From an uncultured delta proteobacterium (GTDB taxonomy: Bacteria > Desulfobacterota > Desulfovibrionia > Desulfovibrionales > Desulfovibrionaceae), in the NCBI GenBank assembly GCA_903843965.1, contig CAIMRY010000009.1, positions 30,558 to 94,557 on the forward strand: a DNA stretch of 64,000 nucleotides, read 5' to 3'. The notes beneath the pieces were generated by a model that saw only the letters and a list, made by a program, of their open reading frames with translations, was not told the DNA's origin and made no database searches. Position numbers and translations under genes: made by a program. Of this stretch, positions 22,039-31,183 are shown piece after piece. Position 1 is the stretch's first letter. Each line of letters starts with the position of its first letter.

Positions 22039-22440
22039 ATGAATTCGACGCCTGATGGAATTTCCGGACAGCTGCACCCGGCCCGGCCCGTGTCTTTGCC
22101 CAACGACTTCGGCACGGCCATCAGCATGACGGCGAGCCTGGTGGCTGAGGACATCCACTTCAGCACCGCCACGGGTCTGCTCACGGTGGAGAAACTGTAC
22201 CGCACCGCGCTGGGCCGCGTCGGCTATGGCATCATCGCCGCCAGCGGCGAAAGCCGCGAGCGCCGGGCCTACAGCCTGGACGAGCAGGGCGAGACCGTTA
22301 TCTGCGACAATGGCGCCTTTGCCCTGGAGCTGCCCGTGAATGATCTGCACGAGCTGTTGTGCATGGCCCTGCAGGCCGAGGACGCGCTGAAGACCGTGGG
22401 TGAGCATGCCCAGTTCGCCCAGGCCGTGAACGACAAATAG
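22039..22440 (+). CDS. Hypothetical protein paired with the HTH gene
   Basis: 133 aa, soluble, no recognised domain. Starts MNSTPDGISGQLHPARPVSL after GAGGAG. It contains a hydrophobic GYGIIAASG segment mid-protein and an LHELLCMALQAEDALKTVGEH helix near the end. Translation is very probably coupled to the upstream HTH gene (two-base gap), so the pair forms a small operon ended by a strong terminator. Function unknown. Confidence 0.7.
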   Translation: MNSTPDGISGQLHPARPVSLPNDFGTAISMTASLVAEDIHFSTATGLLTVEKLYRTALGRVGYGIIAASGESRERRAYSLDEQGETVICDNGAFALELPVNDLHELLCMALQAEDALKTVGEHAQFAQAVNDK

Positions 22441-22464
22441 CCTCACGCCATCCGCCTGAAAATG

Positions 22465-22492
22465 AAAACGCCCGGTTGACCGGGCGTTTTTT
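22465..22492. terminator. Bidirectional terminator
   Basis: Perfect 7-bp stem CGCCCGG/CCGGGCG with a 4-base loop, flanked by AAAA on the left and six T on the right, so it can work on both strands. It lies between the convergent hypothetical gene (plus) and the lipoprotein gene (minus). Confidence 0.93.
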
Positions 22493-22510
22493 GTTCTGGA
22501 TTTGGCGGGA

Positions 22511-23389
22511 TCATCCCTGCGGCTTTCTGTTTCTTTTCAGCCAGGCCCAGCCTGCCAGCGTCAGTGCGCCCAGCACCGTGAGCGCGGTCTGCTTTGCATA
22601 GTCGTGCAGGATATCCTTCAGCCACTCGGACAGCGTTTCGCCCAAGCTTCGTTCCTTGAGCTTGATGGTCACGGCGTCTCTGTAGACGACAAAGGGGTCT
22701 TCCACCTTTTCGCCGTCGATCTTCCCATAGGCCACAAGGGTGATTTCAACGGCCGCCAGCCCTTCCTGCTTGGGCGTCACCTCCCAGGTCCATTCCGTGC
22801 CGCTGGCCTCGGACACGGGCTTGGTCTGCTCCGGCTTGGAGATGATCTTGATCTTGTCGTCCGCGCAGAGTCGGGCGGTCATGGTCTGGGAGGTCGGCAC
22901 GGCGTTCTGCCCGCCCTGGATTCCTCCCTGTGCGTATGTTCGGCGGATTTCCTCGCTGAGCTTGGCATACGAAAGCGTCAGGCGGATGTTCTCGATTTTG
23001 TCCACGGTCATGGGCGAGGGCACGGAGTAGGCGATGTTGCCCTTGCGCATGGCATCGCGCATCCCGTCCACCGTGTCCGGCACCGTGCTCGGCACAGGGC
23101 GGGGTCCGTTGTCCGGGGCGGATCCCTTTGTGGTGGGTGGATAATATCCGCCTGGGCCATTTTTAGCCTCGGCTGGCCCTGCCGGGGCTGCAGGGTTTGT
23201 CTCTTTCGGAGCTGTCACTGCTGGTGATGCTGTTGCGGGCTCGCTTTTTTTTCCCTCCGACTTCTTCTCTCCTGCGCACGCGAATAACCCGCAGACCAGG
23301 ACAACCAAGGTCAGGGTCCAGAAAGCCGCAGCAATTCGGCTCCCAGAGCCCCGCCGGTGTGCTGGGACGTTGTGAGCATTTGCACGCAT
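22511..23389 (-). CDS. Membrane-anchored lipoprotein of unknown function
   Basis: 292 aa. N-terminal signal with a lipobox-like LFACAG near residue 38, an Ala/Pro/Lys-rich linker, then a compact extracytoplasmic domain (residues 110-250, beta-rich, e.g. VTIKLKERSLG at its end) and a C-terminal membrane helix (TALTVLGALTLAGWAWL) followed by KRNRKPQG. Both a lipid anchor and a C-terminal helix is unusual; the positive tail suggests the helix spans the inner membrane. GGAGGCGAGGC precedes the ATG. No family recognised. Confidence 0.7.
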   Translation of the reverse strand: MRANAHNVPAHRRGSGSRIAAAFWTLTLVVLVCGLFACAGEKKSEGKKSEPATASPAVTAPKETNPAAPAGPAEAKNGPGGYYPPTTKGSAPDNGPRPVPSTVPDTVDGMRDAMRKGNIAYSVPSPMTVDKIENIRLTLSYAKLSEEIRRTYAQGGIQGGQNAVPTSQTMTARLCADDKIKIISKPEQTKPVSEASGTEWTWEVTPKQEGLAAVEITLVAYGKIDGEKVEDPFVVYRDAVTIKLKERSLGETLSEWLKDILHDYAKQTALTVLGALTLAGWAWLKRNRKPQG

Positions 23390-23489
23390 GCCTCGCCTCC
23401 TCTGGTTCCGTAACGTTGTATTTCCTACCCCTCTCGTTCAAGATTCCGTGCAGTCGTTTGGCTGTGCGCAATGGCGGTCGGCGTTTGGC

Positions 23490-24836
23490 CTACGCCTCGG
23501 TTGTTTCGCAGAACTGCACAGCGTGCGCGCCGAAGTCCTCCTGCCCGGTGGATTCGATGACCGCGCGCCAATAGTCGGACTCGACGTTGAGCATCTTGCG
23601 CTTGCTGGTCACGAGCTGCAGCGGCACGTGCACGAAGCGCGACTGCAAACGGCTGACGACCATGCCGGTCTTTCCGGCCATGGCCGCGTGCACCGCGTTC
23701 TGCCCCAGGAAGCCGCCGTACACGCGGTCGTTGGCGTTGGCCGGCACCGAGCGGATGATGTAGCTCGGATCGATGAACTTGATGGTGGCCTCCATGCTGC
23801 GGGCCTTGAAGTACTCCTTGATGCGGGCGATGAGGATGGCGCAAATGTCGCAGAGCACCGGATTTCCCGAGGCGTCGGTTCGTCCGCTGGCCTCGCAGAG
23901 GTGCTGGCCCGCGCCCTCGGCCACCACGATGACCGCGTGGCGGCGTTTGCGCAGGCGTATCTCCAGCTGGGCCAGCAGTCCGTCCGGCCCGTCGAGGCTG
24001 AAGCGGTTCTCCGGCACGAGCACGAAGTTGACTTCCTTGAGCGCCAGGGTGGCCTGGGCGGCGATGAACCCGGACTCGCGGCCCATGAGCTTGACGATGC
24101 CGATGCCGTTGAAGGCGCCCACGGCTTCCACATGGGCGCAGGCGATGGCCTCGGTGGCCTTTTCCACGGCCGTGTCAAAGCCGAAGGACTTGCCCACGAA
24201 GTTGATGTCGTTGTCGATGGTCTTGGGGATGCCGATGACGCTGACGCGGGAGTTGCGCGCCTGGAGCTCTTTGACGATGTTGGCGGCGGCCTTCATGGTT
24301 CCGTCGCCGCCGACCATGAACAGCACGTTGATGTTCATGCGCTCCAGCGCGTCCACAATCTCGTCGGCGGGCTGCGGCCCACGCGAGGAGCCGAGCTCTG
24401 TTCCGCCGAAGACGTGGAAGCTTGACACCTTTTCCGGGGTCAACTCCATGATGTCGTGCCCGTACTTGGGGATGAAGCCCTGCAGGCCGTAGCGGATGCC
24501 GATGACCGAGGCCACGTGGTAGTGGTGGTAGGCGTCCATGACGATGGCGCGAATGACGTCGTTGATGCCTGGACACAGCCCGCCGCAGGTGACGATGGCG
24601 CATTTGACCTTGGACGAATCGAAGTAGAGCTTGCCGCGCGGCCCGGCCTTTTCAAAGCGCATGGGCCCGCGAGCCTCGCCCATGAGGTCGGCCTCCTCCT
24701 CGGTCAGGTTCAGCTCCAGCTCCTCCTCCGCGTCGATATAGCGGCAGTAGTGCAGGGGGGTGGGTATCTTGGCCACGCCAAGGGTCTGGATGGCGGTGCT
24801 GAAGACGGATTTTTTGGAGCCAGCGCTCTTGGTCAT
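23490..24836 (-). CDS. pfkA: 6-phosphofructokinase (ATP-type, TP0108-like clade)
   Basis: Phosphorylates fructose 6-phosphate. 448 aa, longer than the 320-aa E. coli enzyme because of an 80-residue N-terminal extension before TCGGLCPGINDVIRAIV. Diagnostic residues: VGGDGTMKAA keeps the Gly that marks ATP use (PPi enzymes have Asp there), while PKTIDND has the Lys otherwise typical of PPi enzymes; this mix is known in the plant-like and TP0108-like ATP-PFK group. Substrate motif MGRESGF is present. The start at 24836 follows AAGGAGG. Phosphoryl donor is inferred. Confidence 0.88.
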   Translation of the reverse strand: MTKSAGSKKSVFSTAIQTLGVAKIPTPLHYCRYIDAEEELELNLTEEEADLMGEARGPMRFEKAGPRGKLYFDSSKVKCAIVTCGGLCPGINDVIRAIVMDAYHHYHVASVIGIRYGLQGFIPKYGHDIMELTPEKVSSFHVFGGTELGSSRGPQPADEIVDALERMNINVLFMVGGDGTMKAAANIVKELQARNSRVSVIGIPKTIDNDINFVGKSFGFDTAVEKATEAIACAHVEAVGAFNGIGIVKLMGRESGFIAAQATLALKEVNFVLVPENRFSLDGPDGLLAQLEIRLRKRRHAVIVVAEGAGQHLCEASGRTDASGNPVLCDICAILIARIKEYFKARSMEATIKFIDPSYIIRSVPANANDRVYGGFLGQNAVHAAMAGKTGMVVSRLQSRFVHVPLQLVTSKRKMLNVESDYWRAVIESTGQEDFGAHAVQFCETTEA

Positions 24837-24924
24837 GGGGACCTCCTTGGGCCGGGTGCGGATTCTGTATCTGGTTCTAGCCAATACTGGCGCTGGCGTA
24901 AACTCCCTTCAGGCATTTCCCGCG

Positions 24925-26481
24925 TCATTGCAGCAGCAGCGCGCGGGCAGGGCCCTCGGCGCTGATGCCTTGGCGCAACTGCACGGTGAACGGCGCGGGT
25001 GTCGGCGTCGGCATCTCCTGCGGTTCGCCCTGGCCGCCGGCGTGCGCGGCAGGGCCCTTGCTGCCGTGGGCGCCCATGGTCGCAACGTCGCCCTTTGCAG
25101 AAGCATGGGCTTTGGCGCTCGTGACAGTCTGGTCCATGACCGGGGCCTCCACGTGCAGGCTCAGGTTCGGCGCGGCCTCGGTCCAGAGCAGGACCTGGTC
25201 CTCGGAAATGGCGCGGATGTTGACCGTGGTCTTGCCGCTGGCGTTGTGGGCCTGGTCGAAGATGCGCAGCGCAAGGCCGGGGATCTGGGCCGTGCCGTCC
25301 GGCTGAACCGGCACCGGGGTCCAGTCCTCGGCAAAGCATTGGGCGTGCGGCAGACCGGTGCGGGCGTCGTAGTAGCGCACCATCCCGTCCATGTCGGACA
25401 GGCGCAGGCAGCGGGCGTGCCGGGACAGGGCTAGCTGGGGCGGGTGTATCTCGTACACCGGATTTGGCCTCCAGGACAGCCCAGGACGCGCGTAGTACAG
25501 CTCCGCACCCCGAAGCTCCAGCCAGCCCTCGTTTTTGCCTGTGGTGGCCTCTGCTGGCGAAATTTCGGCCTGCGCCGGGCTGTTTTGCAGCACGTTCCAG
25601 CGCACCACACGGCCGTCCGGGGTCCACAGCCGCGCCTCATTGGCCCGGAACTCCCCGCGCGCAAAGGGTCCGCCCGGAACCTTCAGCGGGTGCAGGAGCA
25701 CGCCCGTGCGCGGGTTCCAGGCCCCGCCCCGGCCCAGGGAGTCAATGGCCAGCAGCACGCCCTCGCCATCGGAAAACCCGAGGGCGGCCGGTGCGCCTTT
25801 CATGTCCATCACATCGTGCATCTGCCCGTTTCGCGGGCCGACCCAGAGCCGGCCTGTTTCGTCCTGCGCCGCCAGGAACGTCCCGGAAGCGCTCAGGGTC
25901 AGCTTGAGCTGACCGCGCAGGGCGACCTCGACGGCGCTGGCCGGGCATCCGGCCTTGGTCAGGTCGAAGAAGACAAGCTGGTTCAGGCCTTGGGCCCAGG
26001 CGGCCAGGATGGTTCCCTGTTTCGCCAGGGCCAGGGCATAGGCCGGGTGGCCTTCGGGCATGGCCACGCTGGTGCAGTTGACCGCGCCGAACAGCTCAAT
26101 GCGGCCATCGGCGTGGCTGGCGGCGGCTGTATCCGCGTCGCCGCTTTCGGCGATGACGTTTGTGGCCAGGAGCACGGCGGCCCGCTCATGGGTGAAGAGC
26201 AGGCCCTGGGCCCCGGCCCAGAGTCTGGAGGAGGTGTCCAGCAGCGCTGCCTGGCTCAAGGTTCTGCTCTGCAGGCTCTGTTGCAGGGCCTGGCCCGGGG
26301 CGGACGAAGCCCTGGCTGCGGCTGGCTGGCGCAGAAGGTAGGCTTCCCCGACGTTGGGCCGGGCAGGCTGTTCGGCGCGGCTGGGCTGGGGGGCCAGCCC
26401 GCACAGGGCGCACAGGATGCACAGGGCGCAGGCCGGTTTGGGGTGCGCTGTGGCCAGGTGCTTGCAGGGCGGCTTGGGCAT
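24925..26481 (-). CDS. Exported beta-propeller (WD40-like) protein
   Basis: 518 aa. Cys-rich N-terminal signal (CALCILCALCGLAPQPSRA) with probable cleavage near residue 36. The rest reads as repeated beta strands of a WD40/quinoprotein-like propeller (for example ASGTFLAAQDETGRLWVG, SDGEGVLLAIDSLGRGGAWN, LSRHARCLRLSDMDGMVRYYD), and ends in a Thr/Pro/Gly-rich tail. It begins 30 bases after the HldE kinase gene and likely shares its transcript. No catalytic residues recognised; probably a periplasmic scaffold. Confidence 0.65.
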   Translation of the reverse strand: MPKPPCKHLATAHPKPACALCILCALCGLAPQPSRAEQPARPNVGEAYLLRQPAAARASSAPGQALQQSLQSRTLSQAALLDTSSRLWAGAQGLLFTHERAAVLLATNVIAESGDADTAAASHADGRIELFGAVNCTSVAMPEGHPAYALALAKQGTILAAWAQGLNQLVFFDLTKAGCPASAVEVALRGQLKLTLSASGTFLAAQDETGRLWVGPRNGQMHDVMDMKGAPAALGFSDGEGVLLAIDSLGRGGAWNPRTGVLLHPLKVPGGPFARGEFRANEARLWTPDGRVVRWNVLQNSPAQAEISPAEATTGKNEGWLELRGAELYYARPGLSWRPNPVYEIHPPQLALSRHARCLRLSDMDGMVRYYDARTGLPHAQCFAEDWTPVPVQPDGTAQIPGLALRIFDQAHNASGKTTVNIRAISEDQVLLWTEAAPNLSLHVEAPVMDQTVTSAKAHASAKGDVATMGAHGSKGPAAHAGGQGEPQEMPTPTPAPFTVQLRQGISAEGPARALLLQ

Positions 26482-26511
26482 GGCGTCAGTCCTTGCGGTT
26501 GTGGCCTGCGC

Positions 26512-27549
26512 TCAGCCCTTGGCCGGAATTGTTTCGATGGCCGTAAGTTCTTCGATGTCCGGTCCCGGATGGTCGGCGATGGCCTGGAGCAGGGCCTCGG
26601 GCGTGGCCGTGGCCGCGCCCACCTGGGCCACCACCAGTCCGGCGGCATGGTTTGCCAGCACTGCGGCGGAAAGGGGGTCGGCCCCGGCGGCCAGGGCCAG
26701 GGCCAGGGTGGCGATGACCGTGTCGCCCGCGCCGGTGACGTCAAAGACCTTGCGGGCAAAGGTCGGTATGCGCTGCGCCGTGTGCGCGCCCTGGTACAGG
26801 GCCATGCCTTGGGCGCCCAGGGTGATCAGCAGCTGCGCGCAGCCGAGCCTTTTGAACAAGGCGGCGGCGGCAAGGCCTGGCCCCTGCGGTCCGGCCACGG
26901 GCACTTCGGCACCTTCGGAGGCCTCCTTGGCGTTGGGCGTCAGAATGTCGACCCCGTGGTACAGGTCGAAGTTGCAGGGCTTGGGGTCCACCAGGATGCG
27001 CGGCCGGGCTCCGGAGGGGCCCTTGAGCGCCCGCAATCCGTCCATGAGCGCCCTGGTGACCACGCCCTTGCCGTAATCGGAAACGATTATGATGTCGTGC
27101 CCTTGGGCGTGATCCTTGACCCTTTTCAACAGGCCTTCAATGACCATTTCGGAGAGCGGATCCGTGTGTTCACGATCAACCCTGACGATCTGCTGGTTTT
27201 GGGCGATGATCCGGGTCTTGCGTGTTGTGCGGCGGCGATCATCGTAAACGAGATCGCTCTGGATATCGGACTCGCTCAAGAGGCCCGTGAGCGTCTGGCC
27301 GTCCTGATCCGCCCCCGCCACGCCGATTATCACGGTTTGACCACCAAGGGCCACGATGTTTCGAGCGACGTTCCCGGCTCCACCAAGGCGGTATTGTTCG
27401 TCGGACACTTGCAGGACGGGCACTGGAGCCTCTGGGGAAATCCTGGTGACAGATCCGAAGGTGTAGTGATCAAGCATGAGATCGCCAACGATCATCACAC
27501 GCTGATGAGCAAGGCGATCAACCAATGAGAGCATGTTCAATGTGATCAT
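26512..27549 (-). CDS. hldA: D-glycero-beta-D-manno-heptose-7-phosphate kinase (HldE kinase domain)
   Basis: PfkB-family kinase making heptose 1,7-bisphosphate for LPS inner core. Substrate and fold motifs MLDHYTFGSVTRISPEAPVPVLQV, GGAGNVARNI and the anion-hole DVTGAGDTVIATLALAL near residue 270. About 345 aa, only the kinase half of the E. coli bifunctional HldE; the adenylyltransferase is a separate gene at 50.8-51.3 kb. The start at 27549 follows AGAGGG closely; another Met five codons in is possible. The first 450 bases are lower in GC than the rest. Confidence 0.92.
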   Translation of the reverse strand: MITLNMLSLVDRLAHQRVMIVGDLMLDHYTFGSVTRISPEAPVPVLQVSDEQYRLGGAGNVARNIVALGGQTVIIGVAGADQDGQTLTGLLSESDIQSDLVYDDRRRTTRKTRIIAQNQQIVRVDREHTDPLSEMVIEGLLKRVKDHAQGHDIIIVSDYGKGVVTRALMDGLRALKGPSGARPRILVDPKPCNFDLYHGVDILTPNAKEASEGAEVPVAGPQGPGLAAAALFKRLGCAQLLITLGAQGMALYQGAHTAQRIPTFARKVFDVTGAGDTVIATLALALAAGADPLSAAVLANHAAGLVVAQVGAATATPEALLQAIADHPGPDIEELTAIETIPAKG

Positions 27550-27648
27550 CAGCCCTCTGCGAGGCGGCTTCCGCACGCCCGTTGTTCATTGAAACGGATG
27601 CAAATATGGAGACTTAGCCATGATGATGATCTGGTGATTGACGCAATC

Positions 27649-28584
27649 CTACGGATTTGCAAGGCCAAGGAGTTGGGCCAGGTGATGGAGCTCTTCCAAG
27701 GACGCGTACGAGACGGCGAGCATGCCCTTTTCCTGCGTTCCGGTGATCTTCACGGTTTTCCCCAGGATGTCGGCCAGGCGTGTCTGGATGTCGCGCACCT
27801 GCTCGCCGGGTTTTTCGACAGGCTGGCGCGGGGTGCGCGTGCCGCGAACGGCCTTGCCCCGAGGATTGACGCTGCCATATAACTCCTCGGGCTCGGCCAG
27901 GCGGCCATGTTCCTTGAAGAAGCTGGCCTCAGCCTCGGCCTGGCGCACGGAGAGGTTGAACTCCTTGATGCGTTCGAACAGGCCCTGGCAGGATTCGCCC
28001 TCCACGGCCATGATGGCGCGGCCATGCCCGGCGGTGAGCACCCCGGACTGGATGTCGGCCTGGATTTCATCGGGCAGGTTGAGCAGGCGCAGGGAGTTGG
28101 CCAGGGCCGAACGGCTCTTGCCCACCTGCCGGGCCAGCTCCTCCTGGTTCAGCCCGAAGTCTTTCAGCAGCTGCTGGAAGCCGCGCGCCTCTTCGATGGC
28201 GTTCAGGTCCTCGCGCTGCAGGTTCTCGATGAGTGCGATGGCCAGGGTCTCCATGTCCGTGAGGTTGCGGACAAGGGCGGGGATCTCTTTCAGGCCGGCC
28301 ATTTTGGAGGCGCGGGTGCGGCGCTCTCCGGCCACCAGCTCGAAGCCGTCCTTGCCGCCGGGCAGGGGCCGCACCAGGATGGGCTGGAGCACGCCCTGGA
28401 CCTTGATTGACGCCGAGAGATCCTCCAGGGCCTGGGGGTCAAATTCCTTGCGCGGCTGGTGCGGGTTCGGGACAATTTTCGAGATGGGGATGAGCCGCAC
28501 CTCTGCCGTGTTCACAGACTCCGTCTGGATGCTGCCGAGCAATGCATCCAGTCCGCGACCGAGTCCTCTTTGACCGATGGCCAT
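27649..28584 (-). CDS. parB: Chromosome partitioning protein ParB
   Basis: CTP-dependent DNA clamp that loads at parS and spreads. 311 aa: N-terminal RGLGRGLDALLGS (ParA-stimulating region), the ParB/Srx box with LVAGERRTRASKMAG (GERRxRA CTP motif) near residue 90, the HTH (LNQEELARQVGKSRSALANSLRLL) near residue 145, and a C-terminal dimer domain. The ATG at 28584 follows TTGGAGG. It is not directly next to parA: a plus-strand gene lies between. The exact parS at 29961 is its expected target. Confidence 0.95.
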   Translation of the reverse strand: MAIGQRGLGRGLDALLGSIQTESVNTAEVRLIPISKIVPNPHQPRKEFDPQALEDLSASIKVQGVLQPILVRPLPGGKDGFELVAGERRTRASKMAGLKEIPALVRNLTDMETLAIALIENLQREDLNAIEEARGFQQLLKDFGLNQEELARQVGKSRSALANSLRLLNLPDEIQADIQSGVLTAGHGRAIMAVEGESCQGLFERIKEFNLSVRQAEAEASFFKEHGRLAEPEELYGSVNPRGKAVRGTRTPRQPVEKPGEQVRDIQTRLADILGKTVKITGTQEKGMLAVSYASLEELHHLAQLLGLANP

Positions 28585-28715
28585 GCCATTCCTCCAAGTA
28601 TGCTGGCGGGCGCGCCTTGCCCTTGAGCCGCGTAGCGCATCCGCGTTTGTACCTTGCCATGTCCGCGCGCGCCCCCTATAAGGGGCCAAACGCAAACGCC
28701 AAGGAGACCATTGCC

Positions 28716-29153
28716 ATGAGCCAGACCCACGACATCCCCGGCTTTCAGGAAATCTTCGATGCCCAGGGTCAGCCTCTGGGCGCCATTCTCGGCCCCGAGG
28801 CCTGGGCCAGCGTGCGCGAGGTGGTGTTGCAGCACTGTGCCCCGCCCGCCAGCGCTCCAGAAAAGGCCGAGCCCTTGGACGACTGGAGGGCGCTGGTTCT
28901 GTCCTGGGACTTCAAGTACCCAGTGGATCTGGATGTGGCCTGCCCGCTGTGCGGCAACGAATCATCCGACTGGGAGCACGACTCCCCCCGCAAATTCATG
29001 CTCAACGCCGCCAACATGGGCGGCCTGGTCTCTTTCCGCTGCCTGTCCTGCCAGGCGCGCGTCATCAAGCGCCACTTCTACGACGTCATCAAGATTGAGG
29101 CCACGCCCTTTGCCCCGGAGAAAAGCCTCCGGAACAAAGGCCGCGCCTCTTAA
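28716..29153 (+). CDS. Zinc-ribbon-like conserved hypothetical protein
   Basis: 145 aa, soluble. Two cysteine pairs, CPLCGNESSDWEHD near residue 80 and CLSCQARVIKRHFYDV near 110, suggest one zinc site. Before them, WRALVLSWDFKYPVDLDVAC. AAGGAG precedes the ATG. It is inserted between parB (divergent, 131 bases) and parA (convergent, nine bases), an unusual split of the par locus. Role unknown. Confidence 0.65.
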   Translation: MSQTHDIPGFQEIFDAQGQPLGAILGPEAWASVREVVLQHCAPPASAPEKAEPLDDWRALVLSWDFKYPVDLDVACPLCGNESSDWEHDSPRKFMLNAANMGGLVSFRCLSCQARVIKRHFYDVIKIEATPFAPEKSLRNKGRAS

Positions 29154-29162
29154 GCCCAGCGT

Positions 29163-29933
29163 CTAGTCCTGCACCTTGCTGCGCGAGACTTCCTGGGCCA
29201 GGGCCATGTAGGCTTCGGCGCCGCTGGAGCGGATGTCGTAGGTGATCACGGGCTTGCCGAAGCTCGGTGCCTCGCTCAGGCGCACATTGCGCGGGATGAT
29301 GACCTCAAACAGGTGCTGGGGCAATGCCTTTCTGACCTCGTGCTTGACCTGCCAGGAGAGCTTGTTGCGCTGGTCGTACATGGTCAGCACCACCCCCAGC
29401 ACCCGCAGGTCCGGGTTCAGCCGCTTCTTCACCAGCTCAAAGGTCATGAGCAGCTGCGACAAACCTTCCAGCGCATAGTACTCGCACTGGAGCGGAATGA
29501 GCAGCTCCCGCGCGGCGCACAGGGCGTTCACGGTCAGGATGCCCAGCGACGGCGGACAGTCGATGATGATGTAGTCGTAATCGTCCTCCACCGGATTCAG
29601 GAGGTCGCGCACGTAGTACTCGCGTCCCAGCTTGTCCGCCAGCTCGATCTCCGCCCCCACCAGGTCCTGGGTTCCAGGCACCAGCGAAAGAAACGGGATG
29701 TTCGTCTCGACAATGGAATTGCGCACCTTTTCCGGTTCGAACAGGGCCGTGTAGATGTTCGGCCTGTCGTCGCTGGGGTAGAAGCCAAGGCCGCTGGAGG
29801 CATTGCCCTGGGGATCGCAGTCCACCAGGAGCACTTTTTTCTCCATCACGGCCAGGGATGCGCCAAGATTCACTGCGGTAGTGGTTTTGCCCACGCCGCC
29901 CTTCTGGTTTGCAACAACAATTCTTCGTGCCAC
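29163..29933 (-). CDS. parA: Chromosome partitioning ATPase ParA (Soj)
   Basis: Walker-type ATPase driving origin segregation with ParB. 256 aa: deviant Walker [15 protein letters not shown] at residue 11, Walker A' [13 protein letters not shown] at 39, Walker [15 protein letters not shown] near 120. GTG start at 29933 with GGGAGG upstream. The short length without an N-terminal HTH is the chromosomal type. A parS site lies 28 bases upstream of the start, so ParB may also affect its promoter. Confidence 0.96.
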   Translation of the reverse strand: MARRIVVANQKGGVGKTTTAVNLGASLAVMEKKVLLVDCDPQGNASSGLGFYPSDDRPNIYTALFEPEKVRNSIVETNIPFLSLVPGTQDLVGAEIELADKLGREYYVRDLLNPVEDDYDYIIIDCPPSLGILTVNALCAARELLIPLQCEYYALEGLSQLLMTFELVKKRLNPDLRVLGVVLTMYDQRNKLSWQVKHEVRKALPQHLFEVIIPRNVRLSEAPSFGKPVITYDIRSSGAEAYMALAQEVSRSKVQD

Positions 29934-29960
29934 TTTGGCCTCCCGGGGAGCATCTCTGTG

Positions 29961-29976
29961 TGTTTCACGTGAAACA
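29961..29976. promoter_or_regulatory. parS: parS centromere site
   Basis: TGTTTCACGTGAAACA, a perfect 16-bp palindrome identical to the well-known bacterial parS consensus. It lies immediately upstream of parA. It is the only exact copy I found in the window. Confidence 0.97.
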
Positions 29977-30087
29977 CCAGGCTGGGGCCCGGTGTTTTTG
30001 ACCAGCGCAACGAGCGAGTGTGTTATCTACTGCCCGCTGGCTGGAAAATCAAGGCGCGAGTGCGTCTGAAGGAGAAAAAAGCGGAAA

Positions 30088-31095
30088 CTAGTCCTTAAAG
30101 TAGGAACGGTACCACTCCACGAATCGGGCAATGCCGTCCTCGATGCGCGTGGCGGGCTTGAAATCCACGTCCCGGACCAGGTCGTCCACGTCGGCGATGG
30201 TGGCGGGAACGTCGCCCATCTGCATGGGCAGATACTCCTTGATGGCCTTCTTGCCCAGGCACTGCTCAAGGACTTCGATGTAGCGGGAGAGCTCGACCAC
30301 GCTGTTGTTGCCGATGTTGTAGATGCGGTAGGGGTTGGGGCTGGTGGCTGGGTCCGGGTTCGAGCCATCCCAGTCGGGATTGGGCTGAGCTGTGTGCATG
30401 GTCACGCGCACCACGCCTTCCACGATGTCGTCGATGTACGTGAAGTCGCGTTTCATCTTGCCGTGGTTGAAAACCTTGATGGGCTCGCCTGCCAGGATGG
30501 CCTTGGTGAACAGGAACAGCGCCATGTCTGGGCGGCCCCAGGGCCCGTAAACCGTGAAGAAGCGCAGGCCGGTAGTGGGCAGGCCGTACAGGTGGCTGTA
30601 GGTGTGGGCCATGAGCTCGTTGGATTTCTTGGTGGCCGCGTACAGGCTGATGGGGTGGTCCACGTTGTTGTGCACGGAAAACGGCATGTTCGTGTTCAGG
30701 CCGTACACGGAGCTCGACGAGGCAAAGGCCAGGTGGCCGACCTTGTTGTGGCGGCAGCCCTCCAGGATATTCAAAAAGCCGACCACGTTGGAGTCGATGT
30801 AGGCGCGCGGGTTCTCGATGGAGTAGCGCACCCCGGCCTGGGCGGCCAGGTTCACCACGTGGGTGAAGCCGTGGTCCTTGAACAGCTTGGCCATGCCCTC
30901 ATTGTCGGCCAGGTCCAGTTTGGCGAAGGTGAACTTGGGGTCCGGGGTCAGCATGGCCAAGCGCGCCAGCTTGATTTCGACCGAGTAGTAGTCGTTGAGG
31001 CAGTCCAGGCCGACCACCTCGTGGCCCATAAAGAGCAGTCGGCGGGACAAATGGAATCCGATGAACCCGGCTGCGCCGGTGACAAGTACCTTCAT
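30088..31095 (-). CDS. NAD-dependent nucleotide-sugar epimerase (UDP-glucuronate 4-epimerase-like)
   Basis: 335 aa extended SDR. NAD motif [16 protein letters not shown] at residue 6, catalytic YAATKKSNE (YxxxK) near 150, and [22 protein letters not shown] near 180, which is characteristic of the UDP-glucuronate epimerase (LspL/Cap1J) group making UDP-galacturonate for capsule or LPS. GAGGAC upstream of the ATG. A lone gene; C-terminus [20 protein letters not shown] is typical. Precise substrate inferred from family resemblance. Confidence 0.87.
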   Translation of the reverse strand: MKVLVTGAAGFIGFHLSRRLLFMGHEVVGLDCLNDYYSVEIKLARLAMLTPDPKFTFAKLDLADNEGMAKLFKDHGFTHVVNLAAQAGVRYSIENPRAYIDSNVVGFLNILEGCRHNKVGHLAFASSSSVYGLNTNMPFSVHNNVDHPISLYAATKKSNELMAHTYSHLYGLPTTGLRFFTVYGPWGRPDMALFLFTKAILAGEPIKVFNHGKMKRDFTYIDDIVEGVVRVTMHTAQPNPDWDGSNPDPATSPNPYRIYNIGNNSVVELSRYIEVLEQCLGKKAIKEYLPMQMGDVPATIADVDDLVRDVDFKPATRIEDGIARFVEWYRSYFKD

Positions 31096-31183
31096 GGTGT
31101 GCGTCCTCTGGGGGTTGTGGGGTGTGTGGGGAGCAGGAAAATGTATCCGCAGCGGCGGGCAAAGGCAAGGCTCGGGCCAAGGC

